Origin: an uncultured Gammaproteobacteria bacterium
GTDB lineage: Bacteria; Pseudomonadota; Gammaproteobacteria; HK1
Direction of reading: 5' to 3'
Assembly: GCA_958295465.1 (NCBI GenBank)
Contig: OY282353.1
Span: 744,001 to 808,000, forward strand
Length of the DNA: 64,000 nucleotides
The notes under the pieces were generated by a model. That model was not told the DNA's origin. It searched no databases and worked only from the letters and a program-made list of their open reading frames with translations. This document shows, piece after piece, positions 10,691 to 20,554 of the stretch; within the stretch, counting starts at the first letter, position 1; each line of letters starts with the position of its first letter. Position numbers and translations under genes: made by a program.

Positions 10691-11667
10691 GCATCTTCGT
10701 GATGATCCCCACCCTGGTGGTCATCAGTGCCCTGGTGTTCACCATCATCCAGCTTCCCGAGGGCGACTACCTCACGTCCTACATCGCCGAGCTGGAAGCG
10801 ACCGGCGAGAAGGTGTCGCAGGAGAAGGTCGAGTTCCTGCGCCGGCAGTATGGCCTCGACCGCCCGGTGGTGGAGCAGTACGCGACCTGGGTGCTGGGAA
10901 TGCTGCAAGGAGACTTCGGCTACTCGTTCGAGCACGATCTCCCGGTCAACGAGGTGGTGGGGGATCGGCTGTTCCTGACCTTCCTGCTCTCGTTCTCGAC
11001 CATCGTCTTCACCTGGGCCGTCTCCTTTCCCATCGGGGTCTACTCCGCGACCCACCAGTACAGTTGGGGAGACCACGGCCTGACCCTGATCGGCTTCCTC
11101 GGGCTCGCGACCCCGAACTTCCTCCTCGCCCTGGTGCTGCTGTACTTCGCGAACGTGGTGTTCGGCACCTCGATCGGAGGGCTGATGGACCCCGAGTTCG
11201 TCGATCAGCCGATGAGCTGGGCGAAGTTCACGTCGGTGCTGGAGCACCTGTGGATCCCGGTGGTGGTCATCGGCACCTCCGGGACCGCGGCGATGATCCG
11301 GCGCCTGCGCGCGAACCTCCTCGACGAGCTTCAGAAGCAGTACGTGGCCACCGGGCGCGCGAAGGGGTTGCCGCCGTTCCGGCTGCTGGTGAAGTACCCG
11401 TTGCGGATGTCCCTCAACCCCTTCATCGCGGACATCGGCAACCTGCTGCCGCAGGTCGTCTCCGGCGCCGCCATCGTCTCCGTGGTGCTCTCGCTGCCGA
11501 CCACCGGGCCGATGCTGGTGCGGGCGCTGCAGAGCCAGGACATGTACCTCGCCGGCTCGTTCCTGATGTTCCTCGCGGCCCTCACGGTGGTCGGGATGTT
11601 CCTGTCCGACCTCGCGCTGGCGGCGCTCGATCCGAGGATCCGGCTCGGGGGAGGCACGAGGCGATGA
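10669..11667 (+). CDS. Peptide-type ABC importer permease, DppB/YejB class
   Basis: A 332-residue inner-membrane protein with six predicted helices. The N terminus (MLQYTVRRIFVMIPTLVVIS) is the standard DppB opening. The cytoplasmic coupling loop reads YVATGRAKGLPPFRLLVKYP, the EAA-type motif that contacts the ATPase. A long periplasmic loop between helices 1 and 2 (EKVEFLRRQYGLDRPVVEQY) is also typical. It pairs with the DppC-class permease 200 bases downstream. Its start codon is the last of two repeated copies of the junction. Confidence 0.92.
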   Translation: MLQYTVRRIFVMIPTLVVISALVFTIIQLPEGDYLTSYIAELEATGEKVSQEKVEFLRRQYGLDRPVVEQYATWVLGMLQGDFGYSFEHDLPVNEVVGDRLFLTFLLSFSTIVFTWAVSFPIGVYSATHQYSWGDHGLTLIGFLGLATPNFLLALVLLYFANVVFGTSIGGLMDPEFVDQPMSWAKFTSVLEHLWIPVVVIGTSGTAAMIRRLRANLLDELQKQYVATGRAKGLPPFRLLVKYPLRMSLNPFIADIGNLLPQVVSGAAIVSVVLSLPTTGPMLVRALQSQDMYLAGSFLMFLAALTVVGMFLSDLALAALDPRIRLGGGTRR

Positions 11668-11875
11668 GCCGTGCCGGCATGGTCCGGAACGCGCGCGGGG
11701 CGCCCGCCGGTCTTCATGGCCGCCGTAGTGTTCCTGCACGTCTTCGCACCCGCGGAGCTCGGCCTGAGGGTCCGGCTCGAAGGAGGCATGAGGCGATGAT
11801 CCGTGCCGGCGTGGTCCTGAACGCGGGCGGGAGCTCGTGCACCCGGTTCGAGGGGGGCACGAGGCGATGAGCGGC
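11640..11875 (+). repeat. Tandem copies of the permease/permease junction
   Basis: The segment GGCACGAGGCGATGA, holding an overlapping stop and start, occurs at the end of the first permease gene (ATG at 11664), again in altered form (ATG at 11796) and at the true start of the second permease gene (ATG at 11867). A 68-residue frame from 11664 to 11870 starts on the first copy, passes in frame through the second and ends GGTRR on the last, exactly as the permease ends GGTRR, overlapping the next start by ATGA. No family is recognised in it. Confidence 0.7.
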
Positions 11876-13048
11876 GCGGGCGGGGCGGCCGGCGACCGCC
11901 TCGATCACTACGTCTCGACGGACCCCTTCGATCCGCATTCGATCGAGGCGCTGACCCCGGAGCAGGAGCGGTTCTACCTCGCCTCGCAGTGGCGGATGAT
12001 GTGGTGGCGGTTCAAGCGCCACCACCTCGCGGTGGTGTCCGGGGCGGTGCTCGCGCTGCTGTACCTGTCGGTGCTGGTGAGCGAGGTCATCGCTCCCTAC
12101 GACCTGCACTCGCGCCACAGCGACTACATCTACGCACCGCCCCAGCCGGTGCGGCTGTTCCACGAGGGAGAGCTCGCCGGCCCCTTCGTCTACGGCCTGC
12201 ACTACCGGCTCGACATGGAGAACCTCAAGCGCGAGTACCGGGAGGACCGCGCCCGGCGGTACCGGCTGCGCTTCCTGTGCTCCGGCGATCCCTACCGGTT
12301 CTGGGGAAAGCTGGAGGCGTCCTTCCACCTGGTATGCGTCGAGGACGGGGGCACGCTCTTCCTGCTCGGCACCGACCGGCTCGGGCGCGACGTGCTCTCG
12401 CGCATGGTCCACGGGGCGCGGATCTCGCTCACCATCGGGCTGGTGGGGATCGCGGTGAGCTTCGCGGTCGGCCTCGTGCTCGGCGGGCTCGCCGGCTACT
12501 ACGGCGGCTGGGTGGACAGCCTCGTCCAGCGGCTCATCGAGATCATCCGCTCCTTTCCGGAGCTGCCCCTGTGGATGGCCCTCTCGGCGGCACTGCCGGT
12601 GACCTGGAGCCCGATCGGGGTGTTCTTCGGCATCACCATCATCCTCGGCCTCATCGACTGGACGGGGCTCGCCCGCGCCGTGCGCTCGAAGCTGCTCGCG
12701 CTGCGCGAGGAGGACTTCACGACCGCCGCGGTGCTCATGGGGGCCCGTCCGGGCCGGGTGATCGCGCGCCACCTCCTCCCGAACTTCATGAGCCACCTCA
12801 TCGCCTCGGCCACACTGTCGATCCCGGCGATGATCCTCGGCGAGACCGCCTTGAGCTTCCTCGGGCTCGGGCTGCGACCGCCGGTGACGAGCTGGGGCGT
12901 CCTGCTCACGGAGGCGCAGAACGTCAACGCCGTCGCCCTCTATCCGTGGCTCATGTTCCCGGTGGTCCCGGTGGTGATCACGGTCCTCGCCTTCAACTTC
13001 CTCGGCGACGGCCTGCGCGACGCGGCGGATCCCTACAAGGCGGATTGA
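11867..13048 (+). CDS. Peptide-type ABC importer permease, DppC/YejE class
   Basis: A 393-residue inner-membrane protein. A cytoplasmic N-terminal stretch (SQWRMMWWRFKRHHLAVVSG) leads into helix 1. A long periplasmic segment (residues about 65-165) precedes the conserved GTDRLGRDVLSRMVHGAR motif, which opens the core permease domain. The EAA loop is LMGARPGRVIARHLLPNFM. The long N-terminal periplasmic region marks the YejE subclass rather than plain DppC (about 300 residues). It completes the importer with the three preceding genes. Confidence 0.92.
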   Translation: MSGAGGAAGDRLDHYVSTDPFDPHSIEALTPEQERFYLASQWRMMWWRFKRHHLAVVSGAVLALLYLSVLVSEVIAPYDLHSRHSDYIYAPPQPVRLFHEGELAGPFVYGLHYRLDMENLKREYREDRARRYRLRFLCSGDPYRFWGKLEASFHLVCVEDGGTLFLLGTDRLGRDVLSRMVHGARISLTIGLVGIAVSFAVGLVLGGLAGYYGGWVDSLVQRLIEIIRSFPELPLWMALSAALPVTWSPIGVFFGITIILGLIDWTGLARAVRSKLLALREEDFTTAAVLMGARPGRVIARHLLPNFMSHLIASATLSIPAMILGETALSFLGLGLRPPVTSWGVLLTEAQNVNAVALYPWLMFPVVPVVITVLAFNFLGDGLRDAADPYKAD

Positions 13049-13277
13049 GCCGGGCGCCGGCGCGTGGCGGAGAAGGGGAAACAGCGGTCGTCGTACGACA
13101 GGGCGATTCGCCTTCAGGCCGGCGGACGGCGCCATCGGCGGCCACGCCAATACCCTGCAGGGGTGCTACCGCGACTTCCAGGCACTCGCCCGGACCGTGG
13201 CCCTGCGATCCGGCGTGACGATCGCCTGACCTTCCTCCGGGGAGCGATCTGAAGAGGTGCCGGTCGCGGGAGTCGTG
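13049..13277. other. Intergenic stretch, no confident gene
   Basis: GC-rich sequence between the importer and phaB. An open stretch ending near 13229 (GCYRDFQALARTVALRSG) resembles the tail of some protein, but no start or family is identifiable; it may be a gene remnant or chance. Confidence 0.3.
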
Positions 13278-13307
13278 TTGACATCCGTCGCTCGCGCTTT
13301 CTAGTAT
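13278..13307 (+). promoter_or_regulatory. Sigma-70-type promoter ahead of phaB
   Basis: TTGACA at 13278-13283 and TAGTAT at 13302-13307 are separated by 18 bases, a near-consensus pair in an otherwise very GC-rich region. Transcription would start near 13314, about 120 bases before the phaB ATG, just ahead of or within the palindrome that follows. Confidence 0.65.
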
Positions 13308-13315
13308 CCTGGCAT

Positions 13316-13330
13316 TGTTGCGGCGCAACA
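13316..13330. promoter_or_regulatory. Palindrome at the phaB promoter, possible PhaR-type operator
   Basis: TGTTGCGGCGCAACA is a perfect inverted repeat of 7-base arms around one base, placed where a repressor would block the promoter. Its core is TGC-N3-GCA, the shape reported for PhaR repressor sites (CTGC-N3/4-GCAG) in PHA-producing alphaproteobacteria. The link to PhaR is inference; no phaR gene is in the window. Confidence 0.4.
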
Positions 13331-13434
13331 CGGCGGACAAAACCGGCATCGCGGGGCCGCGCAGGGGAAACGGATCGGTCTCGTGCGGGGTCGGGCGATG
13401 CCCGGCGGCGCCGGCGCTTCACGGAGGGCTCCGG

Positions 13435-14184
13435 ATGTTCGAAAGGGTCGCGATGGTGACCGGTGGAATCGGCGAGCTGGGCCGATCGATCTGCGAACGA
13501 CTGACACGACAGGGATGCCGGGTCGCGGCGCTCGACATCGCGCTGACGACGAACGGAGACGATGGGCGGGGCTGGCAGGCGGGACTCGCGCGGGAAGGAC
13601 GCGACATCGCGCTGATTGCGGGGGATGTGACGGATTTCGATTCGTGCGCCCACGCCGTGGCACGCGCAGAATCCGAGCTCGGGCCGGTGGACATCCTCGT
13701 CAACTGCGCGGGGATCACCCGTGACGCATCCCTCGGAAAGCTCGACAAGGGCGGGTGGGACGCAGTGCTGGCCACGAACCTCGACAGCGTCTTCAACGTG
13801 ACCAAACACGTCATCGACGGGATGACGCAGCGCGGGTTCGGCCGGATCGTGAACATCTCTTCGCTCAACGGCGTCAAGGGCCAGTTCGGCCAGACCAACT
13901 ACTCCGCCGCCAAGGCGGGTATGCACGGATTCACGATGGCGCTCGCGCGCGAGGTCGCCCGCAAGGGGGTGACCGTGAACACCGTGTCGCCCGGGTACAT
14001 GAACACGAGGATGGTCGAGGCGGTGCCGCGCGGGATCCTCGACCGCATCGTGGAGGAGATTCCGGTCGGACGCCTGGGCGACACCCGCGAGATCGCGGCG
14101 CTGGTCGGGTTCCTCTGCTCCGACGAAGCCGCGTTCATCACCGGCGCGAACTACAGCATCAACGGCGGGCACCACATGCATTGA
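13435..14184 (+). CDS. phaB: Acetoacetyl-CoA reductase (SDR family)
   Basis: A 249-residue short-chain dehydrogenase expected to reduce acetoacetyl-CoA to (R)-3-hydroxybutyryl-CoA with NADPH for polyhydroxybutyrate synthesis. The Rossmann motif is TGGIGELGRSI, the adenine-ring motif NCAG, the catalytic Ser is in NISSLNGVKGQFGQ and the Tyr/Lys pair in NYSAAKAG; the GQFGQTNYSAAKAG run is highly characteristic of PhaB. ACGGAGGG at 13421-13428 precedes the ATG. Neighbours (DUF6489 protein, PhaC-like protein) support the PHA role. Substrate assignment against other SDR reductases (FabG) is by motif only. Confidence 0.85.
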   Translation: MFERVAMVTGGIGELGRSICERLTRQGCRVAALDIALTTNGDDGRGWQAGLAREGRDIALIAGDVTDFDSCAHAVARAESELGPVDILVNCAGITRDASLGKLDKGGWDAVLATNLDSVFNVTKHVIDGMTQRGFGRIVNISSLNGVKGQFGQTNYSAAKAGMHGFTMALAREVARKGVTVNTVSPGYMNTRMVEAVPRGILDRIVEEIPVGRLGDTREIAALVGFLCSDEAAFITGANYSINGGHHMH

Positions 14185-14353
14185 CGGCCCGCACCGGGGG
14201 TCGACCACGGGTATCCGCGGCCCGCGCCGGATATCGGCGCGCCGTCCGCGGGGGAGATGCGCGAGGTGCGCGCGAGCGCTGCCGCGGTCACCGGCGCGGC
14301 GGCGGGACCACTGCTGCAACCACCGTGCGGGCGGCGGCTATCGGAGGCAACAC

Positions 14354-14617
14354 ATGAAGATCAACGTCACCATGGAGACGTCCCCGGCCGAGCTCCGGGA
14401 ATTCCTCGGCCTGCCCGAGGTGCAGTCGTTGCAGGCGGAGATGATCGAAAGGGTTCGCGAGCAGATGAAGGCCGGTGCGGAAGGGTTCGATCCGGCCAGC
14501 CTGATGAGACCGTTCATCGCTCCCGACCTCCAGGGCATGGAGGCGATGCAGCGCGCGTTCTGGAACGGCCTCTCGGGGATGGCGGCCGCGGCCGGAGGCC
14601 CTGAGCGCAAAGGCTGA
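14354..14617 (+). CDS. DUF6489-type small protein
   Basis: An 87-residue protein starting MKINVTMETSPAELREFLGLPEV, with the repeated pattern of the DUF6489 family (FLGLPEVQSLQ, then GMEAMQRAFWNGL near the end). Proteins of this kind commonly sit beside PHA synthesis and storage genes; their role is not established. GGAGG at 14343-14347 precedes the ATG. It probably shares a transcript with phaB, 170 bases upstream. Confidence 0.65.
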   Translation: MKINVTMETSPAELREFLGLPEVQSLQAEMIERVREQMKAGAEGFDPASLMRPFIAPDLQGMEAMQRAFWNGLSGMAAAAGGPERKG

Positions 14618-14639
14618 TTCGACCGGCCGCGCGCATCCG

Positions 14640-15000
14640 GTCCGGCGGCCCGGCCCGGTCAGGACCTGGGAGCGTGCCCGACAGCCAGGCGGCGACCTCG
14701 GGCAGGAGCTTGGTGTACCGCTCGCATCATCCGGCCCGACGGCTCTGCCCGGTCAGGGCTCCGGGGCGTATCCGATCAGCCAGGCGGCGACGTCGGGCAG
14801 GAGCTTCGGTGTACCGCCCGCATCATCCGGCCCGACGGCTCTGCCCGGTCAGGGCTCCGGGGCGTGTCTGATCAGCCAAGCGGCGACGTCAGGCAGCAGC
14901 TTGGCGTGCCGCTCGTATCATCCGGCCCGACGGCTCTGCCCGGTCAGGGCTCCAGGGCGTACCCGATCAGCCAGGCGGCGACGTCGGGCAGGAACTCGGT
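14640..15000. repeat. Four tandem copies of the end of the PhaC-like gene
   Basis: A unit of 95-96 bases recurs, with GGTCAGG at 14656, 14751, 14847 and 14942. The unit contains ATCATCCGGCCCGACGG, then GGCTCCGGGGCGT, then GATCAGCCAGGCGGCGACGT. Only the last copy is part of a gene: it encodes the final codons and the stop (14944-14946) of the PhaC-like gene on the minus strand. The other three fill the gap to the DUF6489 gene. The units are contiguous and of gene-end origin, so this is not a CRISPR array. Confidence 0.8.
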
Positions 15001-16578
15001 GTGCGCCCGGTGGCTGGTGAGGAGATCGAAGTGCCCACCGGGGTGCTCCCGGCGGGAACCGGGGGCGGCTCCCACCAGTTCCTCCAGGCGTAACGATGCG
15101 CTGGGAGGAACGATCCGATCCTCGCGCGCAAATACGTTCAGCAGGGGTGTCGCGAGGCTCGACGGATCGTACTCGTGGTCGTCGATCACCGCGCTACCGC
15201 CCGCGGCGAAGGGGTCGGCGCGGTGGAACGTCCGGTAGAGCTGGCGGAACGTCTCCCCGGGGAACGCGGGCGGGAAACGGCGGGCCAGCTCGAAGCGCGC
15301 GGTGGCCCCCGCGCGGTGCGCGCCGCCGAGCAGCGTGAAGAACCCCCCGCCGCACCACTGCATCGGGGACGCAGCGGCGAGCAGGGCCGCAACCAGCACG
15401 CCCGGGACGTTGCCGAAGACCTCGGTGAGCCGTTCGCCGCCGCAGGCCCGGAGCCAGTCCCCCAGGGGGTCCTGTCCCGGCGCGAACCCGACCGGTGTGG
15501 AAAGGGTGACCAGCGCGTCGGCCTTGCCGGGATACCGGATGCAGTGGAGCAGGGCGAGCAGCCCGCCATGGAAATGGCCCGCGAGCGCGACGGGCCGCCC
15601 GTCCGCCGCCGCGCGGGCCGCGTCGAGCGCCCGGTCGATCCGCCGGATCTGGTCCGCGACGGTGCGCCGCCGGTCGGTTTCGTCGGGCCGGCCCCAATCG
15701 AGCAGGCAGGTCTCGACGCCGTGGTCCGCGAGGACGCCCGTGAACGAGCATTGTGGGTCGAAGTCGAAAAGGCGCGCGCCGGTGGTGAACCCGGGCACCA
15801 CGAGCACGGAGGCGCGAGCCGCTCGTCCGGCCGGGTAGCGCAGAAGGGCCGCGTTGCCGTCGCGCATGACGACCTCGGCGCCCGTCGGGTCTGGTCCGAC
15901 GCCCGGCGGGTCTGGTCCGGCGCCCGTCGGAGCCGGACAGGCACCCGGTGAGGCCATGTCGTCGTGCTGCCGTTCCGGGTATGCCGCCCCCGCTTCGAAT
16001 GCGCGGGCGATGTTCGATGCCGCGGCGCGGTCGTGCTCCAGCCAGTCGAGGAGGGCAGCGGCGGCGCGGCGGCGGGCGTGGTCGAACTCCGGGCTCGACG
16101 AAAATTCCCGGAACGAATCGTCGATCCGCGCCGCGAGTCGGGCGTAGCGCTCGTGCGTGTCCGCGAAACCGTCCGCCGCATCTCCGCCGGTGGTGTCCGT
16201 GTCTCGACCGCCGATTTCCGCATCCCCGCCGGCAGCCTTCACATCCCGACCGTCGGTCATCGCATCCCCGCCGGCGGGCGGGTGCGTCGCGTCACGGCGT
16301 GTGGCTTTACAGGCGAATGCGCCGACAAGGCGGGCGACATCGGCCAACGCACGAGCGGCGGCGCGGGATCGGGGGGTCGGCTCCAGCCCTTGCATCGCCG
16401 CGGCGAAGGGTTCGAGCCACGAGCCGAAGGCCGCGGCGAACGCGGGGCCGAGATCGCCGAACCGCTCCCGCGCCTGGGTATCGCGAACGATCCCGCCCGC
16501 CGCGGCGAGAAGCTCCTGCAACGGCGGCGCCACGACAGCGCCCGCATCGCGGCTCGGATTGCCGGCCGATGAGCTCAA
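14944..16578 (-). CDS. PHA-synthase-like alpha/beta hydrolase lacking the nucleophile
   Basis: A 544-residue protein resembling PhaC (polyhydroxyalkanoate synthase) over its C-terminal alpha/beta-hydrolase domain (about 230-544): VLVVPGFTTGARLFDFDPQCS, CLLDWGRPDE, then LAGHFHGGLLALL where PhaC has G-x-C-x-G-G. Residue 336 is Phe (codon TTC at complement 15571-15573) instead of the catalytic Cys. The partner Asp (AREDRIVPP) and His (GGHFDLL) are present. The N-terminal half has two low-complexity inserts (GRDVKAAGGDAEIGGRD; APTGAGPDPPGVGPDPTG). Possible roles: an inactive PHA granule protein or a regulatory paralogue. The phaB gene nearby supports a PHA link. Confidence 0.7.
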   Translation of the reverse strand: MSSSAGNPSRDAGAVVAPPLQELLAAAGGIVRDTQARERFGDLGPAFAAAFGSWLEPFAAAMQGLEPTPRSRAAARALADVARLVGAFACKATRRDATHPPAGGDAMTDGRDVKAAGGDAEIGGRDTDTTGGDAADGFADTHERYARLAARIDDSFREFSSSPEFDHARRRAAAALLDWLEHDRAAASNIARAFEAGAAYPERQHDDMASPGACPAPTGAGPDPPGVGPDPTGAEVVMRDGNAALLRYPAGRAARASVLVVPGFTTGARLFDFDPQCSFTGVLADHGVETCLLDWGRPDETDRRRTVADQIRRIDRALDAARAAADGRPVALAGHFHGGLLALLHCIRYPGKADALVTLSTPVGFAPGQDPLGDWLRACGGERLTEVFGNVPGVLVAALLAAASPMQWCGGGFFTLLGGAHRAGATARFELARRFPPAFPGETFRQLYRTFHRADPFAAGGSAVIDDHEYDPSSLATPLLNVFAREDRIVPPSASLRLEELVGAAPGSRREHPGGHFDLLTSHRAHTEFLPDVAAWLIGYALEP

Positions 16579-16941
16579 CGTGAGGGGGCCGGGTTCCTCA
16601 TGCCCGGAACGGCTCCACCGGTCCTGATTGGGCGCGGGTGCAATCGGATTGACGGGGCGCCGATTTCTCTGCGCAGGGTCCGATCCGGGTCGTTACAGGT
16701 GAACCTGCTATTTGCATGATCTTTCTGCACGGACACACGTTCGCTGCGCAAAACAAGGGACTTTCAGGCCATAACGGCGTGTAGATCGAATTCCCTGTCG
16801 GTGAGGTCGAGCTACACGCGCCAATGGTCTTCTTCAGGCCGTCATTCCCGCGAAAGCGGGAATCCACTTCAATAAAGTCTCTGGATACCTGCTTCCGCGG
16901 AGCCTGCCCCCGCGAAAGCAGGAGAATGACGGGCCTTTGAT
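16579..16941. other. Intergenic region with a REP-like palindrome
   Basis: No gene seen. The only structure recognised is the inverted repeat at 16838-16937; base composition drops in GC from about 16700 onward, marking the edge of a compositionally different patch. Confidence 0.5.
16838..16937. repeat. REP/BIME-like inverted repeat
   Basis: The left arm CGTCATTCCCGCGAAAGCGG and the right arm CCCGCGAAAGCAGGAGAATGACGGG-type sequence, read inward, form imperfect hairpins around a short spacer. This is the common proteobacterial intergenic palindrome whose translation gives the familiar SRFRGNDG string. It may act as a mobile miniature repeat or mRNA-stabilising element; only one copy is in the window. 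Confidence 0.6.
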
Positions 16942-17511
16942 TTATGCAACAGTCAATGGGGGAAGCCGCCATCCTTCCAATTCCTGGATGCAGGCAATAG
17001 CTCTTTCGACGCATTCAGGGTCAATCGGGTGCGCCTCTGGTTCATTCCTGTTGTGCATTGGTCGAAGTTCCCTAATCAAAGCTGATTCGAGTGCAAGGAT
17101 TTTACTTGTTACAAATTCATCATCTTCCTGGCCAAAAGAAAACACGATAAGTCTGGATCTCATAACCAGACACTTGAAAGCCATGAATGAAGGGTTACAG
17201 GCGCTACTGCATCGCTTTCTATCTCCACATTCCTCCTGTTGGCAAGTTTCACAGCACCAGTTTCTTCGGAAAGTGCCACCGGTATCACCAATAACATAAT
17301 GCTGGGGAATCCGTCGGCTTCCTAAAGGATGCGAACCAGGAGTATGGGATTCGCCTACATACAGCACATCTCCCGTGACCCTGTTCTGAAAAACATATAC
17401 GCCAATATCACTGTAAAATTCTCCGAAACATGCAGTATATTCATTATTGCCGTCATCTCTGAACGGCAGCCCTGCATCCTTGATATAAGGAGGATCTCTG
17501 AAGCACGTCAT
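16942..17511 (-). CDS. GIY-YIG-like nuclease domain protein
   Basis: A 189-residue protein. The segment IGVYVFQNRVTGDVLYVGES matches the GIY-YIG opening (GVY ... LYVG), followed after about 20 residues by a basic QHY / TFRRNW segment and near the end by LESALIRELRPMHNR, which supplies the conserved Glu and Asn of this fold. A Cys cluster (CCETCQQEECGDRKRC) between these may bind zinc. CGGAG lies seven bases before the ATG at 17511, favouring it over the upstream start at 17574. The gene is much lower in GC than its neighbours, a sign of recent transfer. Target unknown. Confidence 0.65.
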   Translation of the reverse strand: MTCFRDPPYIKDAGLPFRDDGNNEYTACFGEFYSDIGVYVFQNRVTGDVLYVGESHTPGSHPLGSRRIPQHYVIGDTGGTFRRNWCCETCQQEECGDRKRCSSACNPSFMAFKCLVMRSRLIVFSFGQEDDEFVTSKILALESALIRELRPMHNRNEPEAHPIDPECVERAIACIQELEGWRLPPLTVA

Positions 17512-17676
17512 CGTAAATCTCCGTGTAATATCGACACCGTGGACACCGGTTACGCCGCCCGAATCTCTGTTCAAGGCAACCGAAAATCCCAGATTGAATG
17601 CGGAACCTGGATTGAGCTTTTCATACTCGTCGAGACAAATAGGTACAACCCTTGTGACATAGCGCGTTACGCACGC

Positions 17677-17919
17677 TCAACGATACGCCTCCCGCCGGTG
17701 CAGCACGCGAATGACGACGATACCATTCTCCATACGGAAAATCGCCCGCCAGGGTCCTGATCGCAACCGGAACCGGCCGCGCCATTGGCCGCCGAGGGCG
17801 CGCACGTCGCCAACGCCGCTCGTGGCAAAACGATCCACCGCATCCAGCACCCGCTGCCGATCCTTGAGCGGCAGGTTTTCCATGTCCTTCGCCGCGCGAT
17901 CGGTGTAGTGGACGGTCAC
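17677..17919 (-). CDS. RelE/ParE-family toxin
   Basis: An 80-residue protein starting MTVHYTDRAAKDMENLPLKDRQRVLDAVDRF and ending with the RelE-type strands FRLRSGPWRAIFRMENGIVVIRVLHRREAYR. RelE proteins cut mRNA on the ribosome; ParE relatives poison gyrase. The sequence favours the RelE side (RSGPWRAIF, HRREAYR). Its start overlaps the stop of the upstream antitoxin gene by four bases, so the two are translationally coupled. Confidence 0.85.
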   Translation of the reverse strand: MTVHYTDRAAKDMENLPLKDRQRVLDAVDRFATSGVGDVRALGGQWRGRFRLRSGPWRAIFRMENGIVVIRVLHRREAYR

Positions 17920-18170
17920 AACCCAAGGTGCGCACGAAGTTCGGCCGCGGTGACGACCCGTCCGCGCTCGAAGTCGCGTTCACCTTCTGCGATCGCATCC
18001 GCTTCGCAGGCCGTGACCGGTTCGTCGTCCACCGGCGCCTTGGTCAGCGCGGCCGCAGCCGGGCTGGAAAGCGACAACGCGGACAACCCGGCGAGCACCC
18101 GCCCGGCGGTTTCCAACTCATCGTCCGGTAATGCGTCCACCAATTGGTGGACCTGTTCCCTGATGGTCAT
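17916..18170 (-). CDS. Antitoxin partner of the RelE/ParE toxin
   Basis: An 84-residue acidic protein starting MTIREQVHQLVDALPDDELETAGRVLAGL and ending GRVVTAAELRAHLGL. It has the layout of short antitoxins encoded directly before RelE/ParE toxins: an N-terminal helical dimerisation part and a C-terminal toxin-binding tail. Family not named with certainty; the call rests on size, composition and the ATGA-type overlap with the toxin gene. An in-frame ATG at 18203 would add 11 residues; 18170 fits the usual start better. Confidence 0.75.
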   Translation of the reverse strand: MTIREQVHQLVDALPDDELETAGRVLAGLSALSLSSPAAAALTKAPVDDEPVTACEADAIAEGERDFERGRVVTAAELRAHLGL

Positions 18171-18227
18171 GATCGCATCCTCGCGGAAGCAGTGTCCGAG
18201 CAAGGCTCCGGTATCCTGCCCATCCGG

Positions 18228-18476
18228 CTACCCCTCCCGGACCGCGAACTGCTCGCGTTCGGCGACGGGGCGGCCTGCCGTCCGCCGAGGCAGCGTCCCG
18301 TCCTCGCGGCGGATGACTTCCAGCCATTCCTCCACGATCCGGCACAATTCCCGGTACACCTCCACTTCGTCGTCGCCGTGGCAGCACGGGCCGATGACAC
18401 CGGGGCAGGATCCGACGAAACATCGGTCTTCATCGGACCACTCGACCAGTCTGGCGTATCTTGCGCTGTCGTTCAT
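18228..18476 (-). CDS. Solitary HicB-like protein
   Basis: An 82-residue protein starting MNDSARYARLVEWSDEDRCFVGSCPGV, the partly degraded RNase-H-like fold of HicB antitoxins, ending in EEWLEVIRREDGTLP. No HicA lies next to it. Proteins of this subtype (VEWSDEDxxFVGxCPG) are frequently found alone or near RelE-type genes and may regulate transcription. It is on the same strand and just upstream of the antitoxin-toxin pair, 57 bases away. Confidence 0.65.
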   Translation of the reverse strand: MNDSARYARLVEWSDEDRCFVGSCPGVIGPCCHGDDEVEVYRELCRIVEEWLEVIRREDGTLPRRTAGRPVAEREQFAVREG

Positions 18477-18557
18477 CGCCCGGATTCGTCTTTCGCGCCA
18501 TGTCACCCGCCCCGTTCCGCACGGGCGTCGGCGATGCCGTCGCATCTCCTGCGCAGG

Positions 18558-20498
<1,941 letters not shown>

Positions 20499-20554
20499 GT
20501 CTCTCTCCTGAAGGGTCTGCCCATGATCGATGGTAGCACCCGACAGCGCCGGTT

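Noticed and set aside
14640..15000. Regular 95-96-base repeats considered as a CRISPR array
   Set aside because: The whole unit is repeated with no variable spacers, it derives from the end of a gene, and no cas genes are present.
16598..17014. Minus-strand frame containing VDSRFRGNDG
   Set aside because: This string is the usual translation of the REP-like palindrome, not a protein gene.
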